Assembly: GCA_944325005.1 (NCBI GenBank)
Contig: CALUYO010000005.1
Location: 1 to 64,000, forward strand
DNA: 64,000 nt
Direction: 5' to 3'
Source: Candidatus Gastranaerophilales bacterium
Lineage (GTDB): Bacteria > Cyanobacteriota > Vampirovibrionia > Gastranaerophilales > Gastranaerophilaceae
Part shown: piece after piece, positions 8,117-17,795 of the stretch
Layout: each line of letters opens with the position of its first letter
How positions within the stretch are numbered: position 1 is the first letter of the stretch
Notes under the pieces: generated by a model
What the model was told of the DNA's origin: nothing
What the model saw: the letters and a program-made list of their open reading frames with translations, nothing else
Database searches by the model: none
Program-made: the position numbers and the translations under genes

Positions 8117-9448
8117 ATGAGATTTACTGTTGAGGAATTAAAAAAAGCGACAAATGCCGAAATTCTTGGTGAAATCGAAGGAAATTTTGAAATATCAACA
8201 GATACAAGAACAATTAAAAATGGCGATTTGTATCTGCCTTTAAAAGGCGCAAATTTTGACGGTGAAAACTTTTGCGATAAAGCAATTGATGCGGGAGCTG
8301 CCGGTTGTTTTTGTACTAAAGATGATTGTAATGCAAATTTTAAACTTAAAGTTTCTGATACATTGACGGCCTATCTTGAAATTGCAAATTATGCACGTAA
8401 AAAGTTTAATCCGGTGGTTGTCGGAATAACAGGAAGCTCCGGAAAGACAACAACAAAAGAAATTGTTTATTCTGTGTTGTCAGAAAAGTATAAAACTCAT
8501 AAGACTTATTCTAACCATAATAACGAAATCGGCTTTTGCCAGACAGTTCTTTCAATGCCAGAGGACACAGAAGTTTTAATAGTTGAAATGGGGATGCGCG
8601 GGAAAGGTGAAATTGAACTTATTACAAAATATGCCGAACCTGATTATGCAATTATAACTAATGCGGGCTCTGCACATATAGGACGTCTGGGAAGTCTTGA
8701 TAATATTGCAAAAGCAAAATGTGAAATTACAAAATATTTAAAAAATACTTTTATCGCAAACGATAGTGAACGAATTAAAAAATTTGCAGATTTTAACGGT
8801 GAAAAGATATTTTATTCGTTAAATGATGTTGAAATTATAGAAAAACGAAGCGGGTATTCTAAATTTATTTATAAAAATAAGGAATATGTTCTGAATGTAG
8901 AAGGTGATTACAATATTGAAAATTCTCTGTCTGCAATTGAAGTCGGTTATAAGCTTGGATTATCTTATGATGAAATCAGGCAAGGATTAGAAAAATATCG
9001 TCCTATTGAAAAAAGATGGGAAATTCAAGAAGTTGACGGATATAAAATTATAAACGACAGTTATAACGCAAATCCAGAATCAATGAAGGCATCAGTTTCA
9101 ACATTTATAGAACTTTATCAGAACCCTGTTGTAATCCTCGGGAATATGGGTGAGCTTGGAGAAAATGAAATTGAATTTCATCGTGAGGTTGGAGAGTTTA
9201 TAGGTAAAAAATTCAAGGGAAAACAGGTTTTGTTTCTTACAGTCGGAAATCTTGCAAAATATATAGGTGATGAACTTTATAAATATGGATTTGAGGTTAA
9301 GCATTTTGATAACAATATTGAAACATCCCGTTACATTCTTGCTAATTTGCATGCGGGTATTACAATATTCTTAAAGGCCTCAAGGGCGATGAAGTTTGAA
9401 GAGATAATAGATAATTTAAAAAATAAAACGGAGACTGATAATTTATGA
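8117..9448 (+). CDS. murF: UDP-MurNAc-tripeptide:D-Ala-D-Ala ligase MurF
   Basis: 443 residues in the usual MurF order: N-terminal substrate domain (STDTRTIKNGDLYLPLKG), ATP-binding motif GITGSSGKTTTKE near residue 110, the SNHNNEIGFCQTVL motif, and the C-terminal domain with INDSYNANPESMKASV. It adds D-Ala-D-Ala to the cytoplasmic peptidoglycan precursor. It heads a six-gene run and overlaps mraY by the ATGA junction. No strong ribosome site sits at the ideal distance; GGGAG is about 16 bases upstream. Confidence 0.95.
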   Translation: MRFTVEELKKATNAEILGEIEGNFEISTDTRTIKNGDLYLPLKGANFDGENFCDKAIDAGAAGCFCTKDDCNANFKLKVSDTLTAYLEIANYARKKFNPVVVGITGSSGKTTTKEIVYSVLSEKYKTHKTYSNHNNEIGFCQTVLSMPEDTEVLIVEMGMRGKGEIELITKYAEPDYAIITNAGSAHIGRLGSLDNIAKAKCEITKYLKNTFIANDSERIKKFADFNGEKIFYSLNDVEIIEKRSGYSKFIYKNKEYVLNVEGDYNIENSLSAIEVGYKLGLSYDEIRQGLEKYRPIEKRWEIQEVDGYKIINDSYNANPESMKASVSTFIELYQNPVVILGNMGELGENEIEFHREVGEFIGKKFKGKQVLFLTVGNLAKYIGDELYKYGFEVKHFDNNIETSRYILANLHAGITIFLKASRAMKFEEIIDNLKNKTETDNL

Positions 9449-10425
9449 TAATGCTAGCAGTTGCATTTTTACTTGGAATGATATTATGTTTGCTTTTTGG
9501 AGTACCTTATATTGATTTTCTGAAAAAGCATATGATAGGACAGTACGTAAAAGACTGTGCCCCTGAAGCTCATGCAAAAAAACAGGGGACTCCGACAACC
9601 GGCGGAATTTTTATAATCTTAGCGGTAATGCTGGGCTCAATTATTACTCTTGCAATGGCTCAGAGATTATCAACTGAAGCATTTATTATTCTTTTAACTT
9701 TACTGTTTTATACATTTGCAGGATTTCAGGATGATTATATAAAACTTAAGGGGAAGGGAAACGACGGCTTAACTCCAAGAGGAAAACTTTTAAGACAAAT
9801 AGCAATTGCAATGCTCCCGACTTTATATTTGATGATGTCAAAAGCCAGTGCTGGAGATGTTTCAATCGGGCATTATGTATTGCATCTCGGCTGGTTTTAT
9901 CCTGTTTTTGCAGTATTTGTTATTACAGGAGCTTCTAATGCTTATAATTTGACTGACGGGCTTGACGGACTTGCTGCATCTACAGGAATTTTCTCATTTG
10001 CTGCCTGTGCTTTAATATGCTTGTTTTCTGGCTATCCAGAAGCGGCTATTATTTCAGCAGCGGTAGCTGGCGCGCTAGCTGGTTTCTTAAAGTATAATAA
10101 ACCGAAAGCTCAAGTTTTTATGGGTGATACAGGGTCTCTGGCAATCGGCGGGTTGCTGGGAACAGTTGCTGTGCTTGGAAAATTTGAAATTCTTTTGATA
10201 CTCATTGCCGGTGTTTTTGTTATGGAAACTTTGTCGGTAATAATTCAGGTTACAAGTTTCAAAACTACTGGTAAAAGGGTATTTAAGATGTCGCCGATTC
10301 ATCACCACTTTGAATTATGCGACTGGAGTGAAAAGAAGATAGTTTTTGTATTTGCTCTGGTTTCTGCATTGCTTTCGATGAGTGCAGTTGTATTATACAT
10401 TTTGTTAAATAGAGGAATAATTTAG
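9445..10425 (+). CDS. mraY: Phospho-MurNAc-pentapeptide translocase MraY
   Basis: 326 residues with about ten membrane helices. It transfers phospho-MurNAc-pentapeptide to undecaprenyl phosphate to make lipid I at the inner membrane. Family landmarks are present: KKQGTPTTGGI, FQDDYIK, the catalytic-loop region NLTDGLDGLAAS, VFMGDTGSLAIGG and the histidine motif SPIHHHFELCDWSE. The start overlaps the murF stop (ATGA), suggesting translational coupling. The next gene, murD, starts directly after its stop. Confidence 0.97.
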   Translation: MIMLAVAFLLGMILCLLFGVPYIDFLKKHMIGQYVKDCAPEAHAKKQGTPTTGGIFIILAVMLGSIITLAMAQRLSTEAFIILLTLLFYTFAGFQDDYIKLKGKGNDGLTPRGKLLRQIAIAMLPTLYLMMSKASAGDVSIGHYVLHLGWFYPVFAVFVITGASNAYNLTDGLDGLAASTGIFSFAACALICLFSGYPEAAIISAAVAGALAGFLKYNKPKAQVFMGDTGSLAIGGLLGTVAVLGKFEILLILIAGVFVMETLSVIIQVTSFKTTGKRVFKMSPIHHHFELCDWSEKKIVFVFALVSALLSMSAVVLYILLNRGII

Positions 10426-11793
10426 ATGAAGTCATTATTGCCTAATATGAAATATGCTGATAAAAAAGTTCTTGTTCTCGGCTTTTCCAAAAGCGGTATT
10501 TCTGCTGCAAAATATTTGAACAGCCGGGGAGCAGATGTTTATATAACAGAATTTAGGGAAGAAAAAGCCGAAGATGCCGGCAAGTTACAAGAATTGAGAG
10601 AGCTTGGTATTAATATCGAGATGGGCGGGCATAGCGATGAATTTATAAATGATTCGTATATTGCCGTAACTTCTCCAGGGATCCCCCCGCGTGCCGCTAT
10701 TATGCAAAAACTGAAAGAAAATAAGATAAAGGTTATTTCAGAAATTGAACTTGCGTCATCGCAAACTGGTGCTTCATTTATTGCAATTACCGGTACTAAC
10801 GGTAAAACAACAACTACCGCTTTGACGGCTCACATTCTGTCTAGTGAATATAAAGCTGAACCGTGCGGAAATTACGGTGTTCCACCCTGTGATTTACTGG
10901 ATAAAGATGTTGATTTTATGGTATGTGAATGCAGCTCTTTTCAGTTAGAATACAGTAATTCTTTCCAGCCTCAAATTTCTGTTTTTACTAACTTTACGCC
11001 GGATCATATTGACTGGCATGAAGGTCTTGAAAATTATTTTAAAGCTAAGGCGAAGATTTTCAAAGGTCCTCAGGCGCCTGCATTTTCGGTATTGAATGCA
11101 AAAGATGCCAGACTTCTTGAATTTTCAAGGGAATGCGGCGGGACAGTATTTCTTTTTGACGGTGATATAGGCGATAATTGTTCTTATATAAAAGATGAGG
11201 CAATTTATTTTAAGCGTAACGGTAATGAAGAGAAGATTATAGATTTAAAAGATTGTCCGCTGATTGGAAACCATAATTACCAGAATGTAATGTGCGCTGT
11301 TATCGTTGCAAAGCTTGAGGGAATCTCAAACGAAAATATAAAATCTTCAATTATGTCATTTAAGGTTCCGGAACACAGACTTGAAAAATTTGCGCAAAGC
11401 GGTAAAACAGTGTTTTATAATGATTCCAAAGCTACAAATCCAGAGGCTAGTCTTGTTGCAATTAATTCTTTTAATAACTGTGATGTAGCGTTAATTGCCG
11501 GCGGCCGTGATAAAAATACGGATTTGGCGGAATTTTGTGATGCAATAAAGAAACATATTAAGACTGTAATTTTAATCGGTGAAGCCGCTGACAGGTTTGA
11601 AGAAAATCTGAAAAATAGCGGATTTGATAATATAATAAGAGAAGCAACAATGCAGTCAGCTGTTGATAAAGCAATTGAGTTAAATCCGGATGTTGTTTTA
11701 TTGTCGCCTGCGTGTGCAAGTTTTGATATGTTCAGCGGATATGAGGAAAGAGGAAAGGTATTTAAGGAATATGTCTTATCAAAGGTCAGATAG
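10426..11793 (+). CDS. murD: UDP-MurNAc-L-alanine:D-glutamate ligase MurD
   Basis: 455 residues with an N-terminal Rossmann-like domain (VLGFSKSGISAAKYL), the ATP-binding site ITGTNGKTTTTALTAH near residue 120, and the C-terminal ligase motifs YNDSKATNPEA and AGGRDKNTD. It adds D-glutamate to UDP-MurNAc-L-Ala in the cytosol. It abuts mraY, and its last 23 bases overlap the ftsW start, consistent with one operon. Confidence 0.96.
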   Translation: MKSLLPNMKYADKKVLVLGFSKSGISAAKYLNSRGADVYITEFREEKAEDAGKLQELRELGINIEMGGHSDEFINDSYIAVTSPGIPPRAAIMQKLKENKIKVISEIELASSQTGASFIAITGTNGKTTTTALTAHILSSEYKAEPCGNYGVPPCDLLDKDVDFMVCECSSFQLEYSNSFQPQISVFTNFTPDHIDWHEGLENYFKAKAKIFKGPQAPAFSVLNAKDARLLEFSRECGGTVFLFDGDIGDNCSYIKDEAIYFKRNGNEEKIIDLKDCPLIGNHNYQNVMCAVIVAKLEGISNENIKSSIMSFKVPEHRLEKFAQSGKTVFYNDSKATNPEASLVAINSFNNCDVALIAGGRDKNTDLAEFCDAIKKHIKTVILIGEAADRFEENLKNSGFDNIIREATMQSAVDKAIELNPDVVLLSPACASFDMFSGYEERGKVFKEYVLSKVR

Positions 11794-12949
11794 GAGGGAA
11801 CCGCGTAATAAACGCGGGGAACAGCCAATTCAAAGTATTATAATATCATCTCCTGACAAGACTTTATTGATTGTCGTAGCTTTCCTTGTAATTATAGGAT
11901 TTTTGGCTATATTTTCGGCCACAGCTCCGAAATGCCTGGATGAGGGTGGAAATCCTGCGCAATTCCTGATAAAACAGTTAATTTGTTTTGTTGTAGGTTT
12001 TTTCGGCTTAAAGTTTTTTATGAATTATGATTATAAAAAACTTGCTGATTGGAATGTAATTATTATGGCGTCAATTTTGATTGCATTATTTTTAGTTGAT
12101 TTTACGCCTCTCGGTGTTGTTGTTAACGGTGCGAAAAGATGGATTAATATTGCTGGTTTTCAATTACAGCCTTCGGAGTTTGCTAAACCTGCTGTTGTTC
12201 TTTTGCTTGCTAGTGCATTCAGAAAAGATGCAAATCTGTTTGATCAAAATAAATGGGTTTGGGCATTTTTTCCGATAATTGCCATGGCTGGGTTAATTTT
12301 TATTCAACCTAACCTTTCTATGGTAATTCTTCTTGGAATGACAACTGTTGTAATGTATATGGCTGCCGGCGGCTCCATGAAGTTATTTTTAAGCTGTGTT
12401 GGTGCAATGGTTATGGCGCTTGTCGTCGGACTTACAACTATTATTAAACCTTACCAGTTACAGCGTATTAAAACGTGGCGTCACCCCGAGCTTGACCCTT
12501 TAGGTGCAGGTTATAATATCATCCAATCTCTTATTGCATTTGCATCCGGCGGTTTCAGCGGCGTAGGTTACGGCGGTTCTATTCAAAAACTTTCCTATTT
12601 GCCGGAATGTCATACCGATTTTATTTTTGCAATTATAGCCGAAGAACTCGGATTTGTCGGATGTGTGCTTGTTATAGGATTATTTTTTACATTTATGCAG
12701 AGAGGTTTTGTAATAGCTGCAAGATGCCCTGATATGTACGGTAAACTCCTTGCTGTCGGGATTACTTTTTCAATTACATTTCAGGCTTTTATGAATATGA
12801 GCGTCGCAAGTTCATTTTTACCGACAACAGGTGTTCCGCTTCCATTTATAAGTTACGGCGGTTCATCTCTTATTGTATCAATGATCATGGTCGGAATACT
12901 TTTAAATATTTCGAAAAAACGTATTAAAAAGATAAGGAACAGATATTAA
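11771..12949 (+). CDS. ftsW: SEDS-family lipid II polymerase FtsW
   Basis: The ATG at 11771 (MSYQRSDRREP) is preferred over upstream starts that run deep into murD, because it follows AAGGA and gives a normal FtsW with a short basic cytoplasmic tail. About ten membrane helices follow. SEDS landmarks include NGAKRWINIAGFQLQPSEFAK, GYNIIQSLIAFASGG and SYGGSSLIVSMIMVG. Placed between murD and murG, it is most likely the division glycosyltransferase FtsW rather than RodA. Confidence 0.92.
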   Translation: MSYQRSDRREPRNKRGEQPIQSIIISSPDKTLLIVVAFLVIIGFLAIFSATAPKCLDEGGNPAQFLIKQLICFVVGFFGLKFFMNYDYKKLADWNVIIMASILIALFLVDFTPLGVVVNGAKRWINIAGFQLQPSEFAKPAVVLLLASAFRKDANLFDQNKWVWAFFPIIAMAGLIFIQPNLSMVILLGMTTVVMYMAAGGSMKLFLSCVGAMVMALVVGLTTIIKPYQLQRIKTWRHPELDPLGAGYNIIQSLIAFASGGFSGVGYGGSIQKLSYLPECHTDFIFAIIAEELGFVGCVLVIGLFFTFMQRGFVIAARCPDMYGKLLAVGITFSITFQAFMNMSVASSFLPTTGVPLPFISYGGSSLIVSMIMVGILLNISKKRIKKIRNRY

Positions 12950-14049
12950 TGGGCAGATTTTTTATAACAGGAGGCGGAACCGGCGGACATATTTACCCTG
13001 CAATTGCGGTTGCAGAAGCCTTGCAAGGGGAAGATATTTTTTATGTAGGTAATCCTGAAAATCTAGAATTTGATATTGTTTCACAAAAAGGTTATAAATT
13101 TTTAGGTGTAAATGTCCATGGAATGCCGAGACATGCAGGGTTAGAACTTATTAAATGGACTTTTCAGCTTGGTTTTGCTGTTTTGAAATGCTGCTATTAT
13201 ATTTTAAAATATAAACCTGATGCTGTATTTGGAACAGGGGGTTATGTTTCTGCTCCGGCGCTTATAAGTGCAAGACTGATGAATATTCCTTATATGATGC
13301 ATGATTGTGATGCTCAGCCCGGACTTGTTACAAGAAAACTTGCAGGCGGTGCAAAATGTGTGTCAACCGCTTTTGAATGCGCCTGTAAATTTTTACATAA
13401 TAAAAATTGTTATGTAAATGGCAATCCAATTCGTTCATCATTTAAAACTTTGTCTAAGCAAGATGCAAGAAAGGCTATGGGACTTGAAGATAAATTAACG
13501 CTTTGTATAATGGGCGGCTCACAAGGAGCACGTTCAATAAATGATGCTGCTGTTGAAGTGTTAAAAGCTTTCTCAAAAGATTTCAATATTCAGGTAATTT
13601 TTCAGACAGGAAAGAAAAATTATGAGAGAGTATTGGAGCAGTTAATTAAAATTTATCCTGAATACGAAAACGACAAGAACATAATAATTAAGCCGTATTT
13701 TGATGACATGGTTACAGTATTAAAAGCTTCAGATATTGCTGTTTCCCGTTCAGGTTCGTTAAGTATTTCTGAAATCTGCGCATCAGGAATTGCTCCGATA
13801 TTTGTACCATATCCGTATGCAGCCTCTGATCATCAGCGTAAAAATGCAAAATTTATGGAAGAGAAAAATGCAGGAATTTATATTGAGGACAGTGAAATAA
13901 CTGAAAAAAGTTTATATAGCCTTGTGAACTCTCTTATTAATGACAAAACAAAATTAGATCAGCTGCAAAAAAATTCATTATCACGTGCCAAATTTGACGG
14001 CACAGAAAAAATAGTTGAACAGTTGAAAGAAATTGCAAATGAAAAATAA
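12949..14049 (+). CDS. murG: Lipid II synthase (UDP-GlcNAc transferase) MurG
   Basis: 366 residues with both GT-B half-domains. The N-terminal FITGGGTGGHIYPAIAVAEAL binds the lipid face and GGYVSAPAL follows; the C-terminal half has IMGGSQGARSIND, VSRSGSLSISEICA and PYPYAASDHQ for UDP-GlcNAc. It converts lipid I to lipid II on the inner face of the membrane. Its start overlaps the ftsW stop (TAATG). Confidence 0.97.
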   Translation: MGRFFITGGGTGGHIYPAIAVAEALQGEDIFYVGNPENLEFDIVSQKGYKFLGVNVHGMPRHAGLELIKWTFQLGFAVLKCCYYILKYKPDAVFGTGGYVSAPALISARLMNIPYMMHDCDAQPGLVTRKLAGGAKCVSTAFECACKFLHNKNCYVNGNPIRSSFKTLSKQDARKAMGLEDKLTLCIMGGSQGARSINDAAVEVLKAFSKDFNIQVIFQTGKKNYERVLEQLIKIYPEYENDKNIIIKPYFDDMVTVLKASDIAVSRSGSLSISEICASGIAPIFVPYPYAASDHQRKNAKFMEEKNAGIYIEDSEITEKSLYSLVNSLINDKTKLDQLQKNSLSRAKFDGTEKIVEQLKEIANEK

Positions 14050-15223
14050 CTATGATAAAGCGGTAGAGCTTTTAACTTCTCAGGGAAAATTTTATATTAA
14101 TCTTGGATTGGAGCGAATTTCGGCGATTCTTGAGCTTCTAGGTAATCCACAGGATAATTTGAAATGTATTCATGTCGCGGGAACCAACGGCAAAGGCTCT
14201 GTATGTGCAATTATTGCGGAAATTCTATCAGAAGCCGGTATTAATACCGGACTTTATACAAGTCCGCATATTTTTGATTATACGGAGCGAATTAAAATTA
14301 ATGGTACAGATATTTCAAAGACTGATTTCTCTAAATATGTATTTGATGTTTGCAATCTTGCCGATAAAAATAATATTCATCTAACTGAATTTGAGATTTT
14401 AACAACTGTTATGTTCAAATATTTTGCAGATAACAATGTTGATGTTGTGGTTCTTGAAACAGGTCTTGGAGGGCGTTTTGATGCCACGAATGTTATAAAA
14501 TCTAACCTTTGTTCAATTATAACTCATATTGATTTGGACCATACAGAACGGCTTGGAAATACTAAATCTAAAATAGCTTTTGAAAAGGCGGGTATAATAA
14601 AACCAAATTGTCCTGTATTTACATCTGAAGGATATGAGGAAATTAAAGATAAAGCTGATGAATGCAATTCTTTATTTGTTATGGTTGCCCCTTTTGAAGA
14701 TACAACAAATCTTTCTCTCAAAGGTACATGCCAGCAGGAAAATTTATCGCTTGCACTTGCAGCAGTAAGGCATCTTTTTCCTCATATTTCCGAACATACA
14801 ATCCAAGAGGCTATAAAAAATGTTAAGCATCCCTGCCGTTTCCAAATCTGCAGTGATAATTTGATTATTGACGGTTCGCATAACCCTAATGGCGCTATGG
14901 CTCTTAGAGAAAGTCTTGATTTGTATTATCCTGATAAAAAAAGGTGTTTTGTGTTTGGATGTTTGAAAAATAAAGATTACAAGAAAATGATGGAAATACT
15001 GTTTTCAAAAGGCGATGAAATATATTTTTATCATTTTAATAATAAAAATTCATGCACTGTTAAAGAACTAAAAAGTTCCTGCGAGTTTTCGTCAAAAGAA
15101 TTTAAATCTTTGGATGAACTCCCTTCTGACTGTTTGAAAATAGTTTGCGGTTCATTTTATATGCTTAGTGAGATTGTGCCTGAGAATTTTGTTCGTCGGC
15201 CATTTCCTCAAGAAGATTTGTAA
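14039..15223 (+). CDS. folC: Folylpolyglutamate/dihydrofolate synthase
   Basis: A Mur-ligase-related enzyme with HVAGTNGKGSVCAIIAEIL, TSPHIFDYTERIKING, LETGLGGRFDATN and DGSHNPNGAMAL in the FolC order. It glutamylates folates (and, in bifunctional forms, dihydropteroate). The ATG at 14039 overlaps murG by 11 bases; a TTG six bases earlier is less likely. It closes the mur-fts run. The last 59 bases overlap the convergent glycosyltransferase gene on the minus strand. Confidence 0.92.
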   Translation: MKNNYDKAVELLTSQGKFYINLGLERISAILELLGNPQDNLKCIHVAGTNGKGSVCAIIAEILSEAGINTGLYTSPHIFDYTERIKINGTDISKTDFSKYVFDVCNLADKNNIHLTEFEILTTVMFKYFADNNVDVVVLETGLGGRFDATNVIKSNLCSIITHIDLDHTERLGNTKSKIAFEKAGIIKPNCPVFTSEGYEEIKDKADECNSLFVMVAPFEDTTNLSLKGTCQQENLSLALAAVRHLFPHISEHTIQEAIKNVKHPCRFQICSDNLIIDGSHNPNGAMALRESLDLYYPDKKRCFVFGCLKNKDYKKMMEILFSKGDEIYFYHFNNKNSCTVKELKSSCEFSSKEFKSLDELPSDCLKIVCGSFYMLSEIVPENFVRRPFPQEDL

Positions 15224-16745
15224 CCCTTGCAGGTTCAAAATCAGTGCATGAATTCCATATTAAAGTAGGCTTTTTCCCGTTTATAGAAGGGCTTGGATAA
15301 TCACTGTTACAGAAGCCTTTTAACATATTTGTTGAACCGTCAATATTGGATGTGAAATATTTACAGCAGCTGCAAATTTTCAGTACAAAGCCATAATCAT
15401 ATAGTTTTTGTCTTATTTCCTGTAAAGCATCTATCATTCTGAGATGCCTTCCTGTTATAAATTTTTTATTTTTATACATGAATTTGATTTTTGCAAGCCC
15501 TGATTCTGATATAAATTCAAGTTTGCATGGAAGTTCTCTGCCGGCATTGTTCATTACAAAAGCTTCAATCACAAGCTTTTCTGTTCCTTCCGGAAGTTCT
15601 TCACGTCTTGCAATTTTTGCTCTGATAACTCTTACCGGAGGAAGATTTTTAATGATATGGCAAAGCGAGTATATTGGGTATAAGCATAACAACACTATTT
15701 CTTTGAATCTTAATTTTGAATTTATAAGACTTATTCCAAAGCCGGCTACAAGAATTAAAAAAGTGAAAAGAACAATTTTAAAATCAACAAAGAAATAATA
15801 CCTGTAAGAATGTTTCATTACAACCGCATAAATAATTAAAAGCATCCAGATATTAGGATTTAATAGGGAAAAAGTATGTTCTGCAAATACAAAATTTTTA
15901 GACCAAATTTGTGTAAAGCAGTTCTTGAACAGTTCTATTCTTGCAGAGAGTCTGGGTTTTCTAAATTCATAATTAGCCGTATCTACATAGGTCTGAATAT
16001 TAGGGTTATAAGTGCAAGGACATTTAATTTTGGAAAGCATCATACTGTATTTTAATTCAGTATTAATATCTTTAAAATCTACAGATCCTGTTTCATCCAC
16101 AATATCTTTTTTTATAACGAATACACCGGAATCAGCGCTTGCTGCAAGTCCAAACAAAGAACGCGCTTTTCTCATGAAATTCATGTGATATTTCTGGTAG
16201 GCTGCCTTAATTTTATCTACAGGGCCAAGATTATCTGTAAGAATAAGTGTTTCTCCGCTTAGTGCACTGTTGTTAACAAGAGCAGAGTTAACTGTTGTTA
16301 AAAAATTCGCAGGAATGCTTCTATCTGCATCCATAAATACGTAGGAATCGATTGTCTGGTCTTTCGACAGTCTTTCAATAAGCATAGAAACAGCCTGATC
16401 TTTGCCAACTGTTCCGACACCTGTTATATTTATAAGATTTACAAACGCTTCATTTACAAATAACTGTTCGGAGCCGTCTGAACAGTTATCCAGAATAACA
16501 AACACTCTAAAATTATTTATAGGATAATCCTGCATTTTTAATTCTTTAATAAGATTTTCCAGAGTAATTTTGTTATTTCTGGCATAAATCACAACTGCAA
16601 TATTGTCTTTTTCTTCGTATTGGGAATATCTTTTTTCTATTTTAAAAGGTTTATCATTAAGGTTTCTGAGTGCCAGTGCGAAGAAATAGAGCGAATATAT
16701 TGCAACATAAATATATAAAATGTCTAAAATTAATTCCATAATCAT
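15165..16745 (-). CDS. Membrane glycosyltransferase, family 2 type, with a C-terminal cysteine cluster
   Basis: 526 residues. An N-terminal membrane helix precedes a GT-A domain: NIAVVIYARNNK, LDNCSDGSEQ, the DxD-like YVFMDADRSIPANFL and SGETLILTDN. Two or three membrane helices follow near residues 285-345, as in processive or lipid-linked family 2 enzymes. The last 130 residues form a separate domain with a cysteine pattern CSCCKYF...GFC...NSC ending in DFEPARV, suggesting a metal or Fe-S site. Sugar and acceptor are unknown. It converges on folC with a 59-base overlap. Confidence 0.8.
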   Translation of the reverse strand: MIMELILDILYIYVAIYSLYFFALALRNLNDKPFKIEKRYSQYEEKDNIAVVIYARNNKITLENLIKELKMQDYPINNFRVFVILDNCSDGSEQLFVNEAFVNLINITGVGTVGKDQAVSMLIERLSKDQTIDSYVFMDADRSIPANFLTTVNSALVNNSALSGETLILTDNLGPVDKIKAAYQKYHMNFMRKARSLFGLAASADSGVFVIKKDIVDETGSVDFKDINTELKYSMMLSKIKCPCTYNPNIQTYVDTANYEFRKPRLSARIELFKNCFTQIWSKNFVFAEHTFSLLNPNIWMLLIIYAVVMKHSYRYYFFVDFKIVLFTFLILVAGFGISLINSKLRFKEIVLLCLYPIYSLCHIIKNLPPVRVIRAKIARREELPEGTEKLVIEAFVMNNAGRELPCKLEFISESGLAKIKFMYKNKKFITGRHLRMIDALQEIRQKLYDYGFVLKICSCCKYFTSNIDGSTNMLKGFCNSDYPSPSINGKKPTLIWNSCTDFEPARVTNLLEEMADEQNSQAQSH

Positions 16746-16869
16746 CCTTTCACAATTATATTCTATTTAAAAGGATATTAAAAATCCATTACATGTTAAT
16801 AAATGTAATTAGAAAATAGTAATTTCCGGAAGTATATGTTATAATATAAAATATAGAAAGGAGCTTTTT

Positions 16870-16917
16870 ATGAATATTATGCGTTTATCAAATGTTTTCG
16901 GGGGGGGGGCAATTTAA
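16870..16917 (+). other. 16-codon leader ORF containing a G10 tract, upstream of the pilin-like gene at 17010
   Basis: ATG 16870 follows AAAGGAG and a TATAAT at 16840-16845, but no good -35. As written it encodes MNIMRLSNVFGGGAI then stops at TAA 16915. With eleven G it stays open and fuses in frame with the pilin gene at 17010, a 261-residue product. Its plus-strand flanks are strikingly like those of the 57369 tract, whose gene runs the other way, so this may be a stand-alone copy of the G10 element rather than a true coding leader. Confidence 0.5.
16900..16909 (+). repeat. G10 homopolymer upstream of the pilin-like gene at 17010
   Basis: Ten G within AAATGTTTTC-G10-CAATTTAACGCTTTTAT. It matches the flanks of the tract at 57369 over about 40 bases on the same strand. 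Confidence 0.96.
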
Positions 16918-16942
16918 CGCTTTTATCTTCGGTTTTAGGCGG

Positions 16943-16970
16943 TTGTGAAAATCAAAAATTATGCTATAAT
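16943..16970 (+). promoter_or_regulatory. Internal promoter for the pilin-like gene at 17010
   Basis: TTGTGA (16943-16948), 16-base spacer and an extended -10, TGcTATAAT (TATAAT 16965-16970). It lies downstream of the G10 tract, so the gene can be transcribed independently of it. Confidence 0.65.
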
Positions 16971-17009
16971 AGTGATGAATATCCTCACATAAATAATGGA
17001 GTTTTAGGA

Positions 17010-17654
17010 ATGAAAAAAGCATTTACTTTAGCGGAAGTTTTGGTTACTCTTGGTATAATCGGTGTGGTATCTGCAATGACAGTACCAACATTGATGCAAA
17101 ACCATCAACGTAAAACGTATGTAACACAATTACATAAAGTTTATAATGAAATTTCTCAGGTTTTACTGCAGTATCAAAGTGATAAAAATGCTGTAAATTT
17201 AACTGAAGCCGGTTTAACTTCTACTGCCGCATTGCAGAATATGATCACTTCTTATATGAAAATTGTTGCAACATGTGATAGTGTAGCTGAACCTTGTTTC
17301 AGTGATTCATATAAATACATAAATGGAAATTCTGCGGCCGGAGCATATACAAATAATGTAAAATCATATGTTCTGGCAAGTGGTGCTGCTATCCGGCCTG
17401 TTTATAGTAAACCCTCAACATATAAAATAGCTAATTTTATGGTTGATATAAATGGAGCTAAAGGACCTAATATATCAGGTAGGGACTTATTTTTTCTATA
17501 TTTATATTCAAACGGAATTATAGACGAGGGGCCGGATGAAACAGTTAATAATGCACCGTTAACGGAAGATCAGCGTGAAGCATTAAATTGTGAAACCAGT
17601 TTAAATGGTTGTTTTGGCCGATTATTGAATGATAACTGGGAAATGAATTATTAG
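17010..17654 (+). CDS. Type IV pilin-like protein with its own start
   Basis: 214 residues beginning MKKAFTLAEVLVTLG: a short leader, prepilin cleavage site A|FTLAE with Glu at +5, then one hydrophobic helix. It is a close paralogue of the 6271 protein: both share VPTLMQNHQRKTYVTQLHK and a C-terminal LNDNWEM ending. A GGAG eight bases before ATG 17010 and a promoter at 16943 make this gene expressible whatever the state of the G10 tract. With eleven G the upstream ORF would add a 47-residue N-terminal extension. A C-terminal disulfide is plausible (CETSLNGCFGRLL). Confidence 0.88.
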   Translation: MKKAFTLAEVLVTLGIIGVVSAMTVPTLMQNHQRKTYVTQLHKVYNEISQVLLQYQSDKNAVNLTEAGLTSTAALQNMITSYMKIVATCDSVAEPCFSDSYKYINGNSAAGAYTNNVKSYVLASGAAIRPVYSKPSTYKIANFMVDINGAKGPNISGRDLFFLYLYSNGIIDEGPDETVNNAPLTEDQREALNCETSLNGCFGRLLNDNWEMNY

Positions 17655-17657
17655 TAC

Positions 17658-17688
17658 AAAAAAGCTCCTGATTTCAGAGAGCTTTTTT
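17658..17688. terminator. Terminator after the pilin-like gene
   Basis: Stem AAAAAAGCTC / GAGCTTTTTT with CTG/CAG pairing inside the loop, T-rich on both sides, four bases after the stop codon. Confidence 0.85.
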
Positions 17689-17795
17689 TAACATGTTTAT
17701 AATTGTAATAAATTTAATAATGCCCTTTTTAATTTGTTTAGGTCTAATGCACAATTCAGGAAATAACGGATAATAATAATAAAAAGGGGAGTAAT

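Noticed and set aside
11690-11770. Upstream start for ftsW inside murD
   Set aside because: The extra residues are the murD coding sequence in another frame, and ATG 11771 has a ribosome site.
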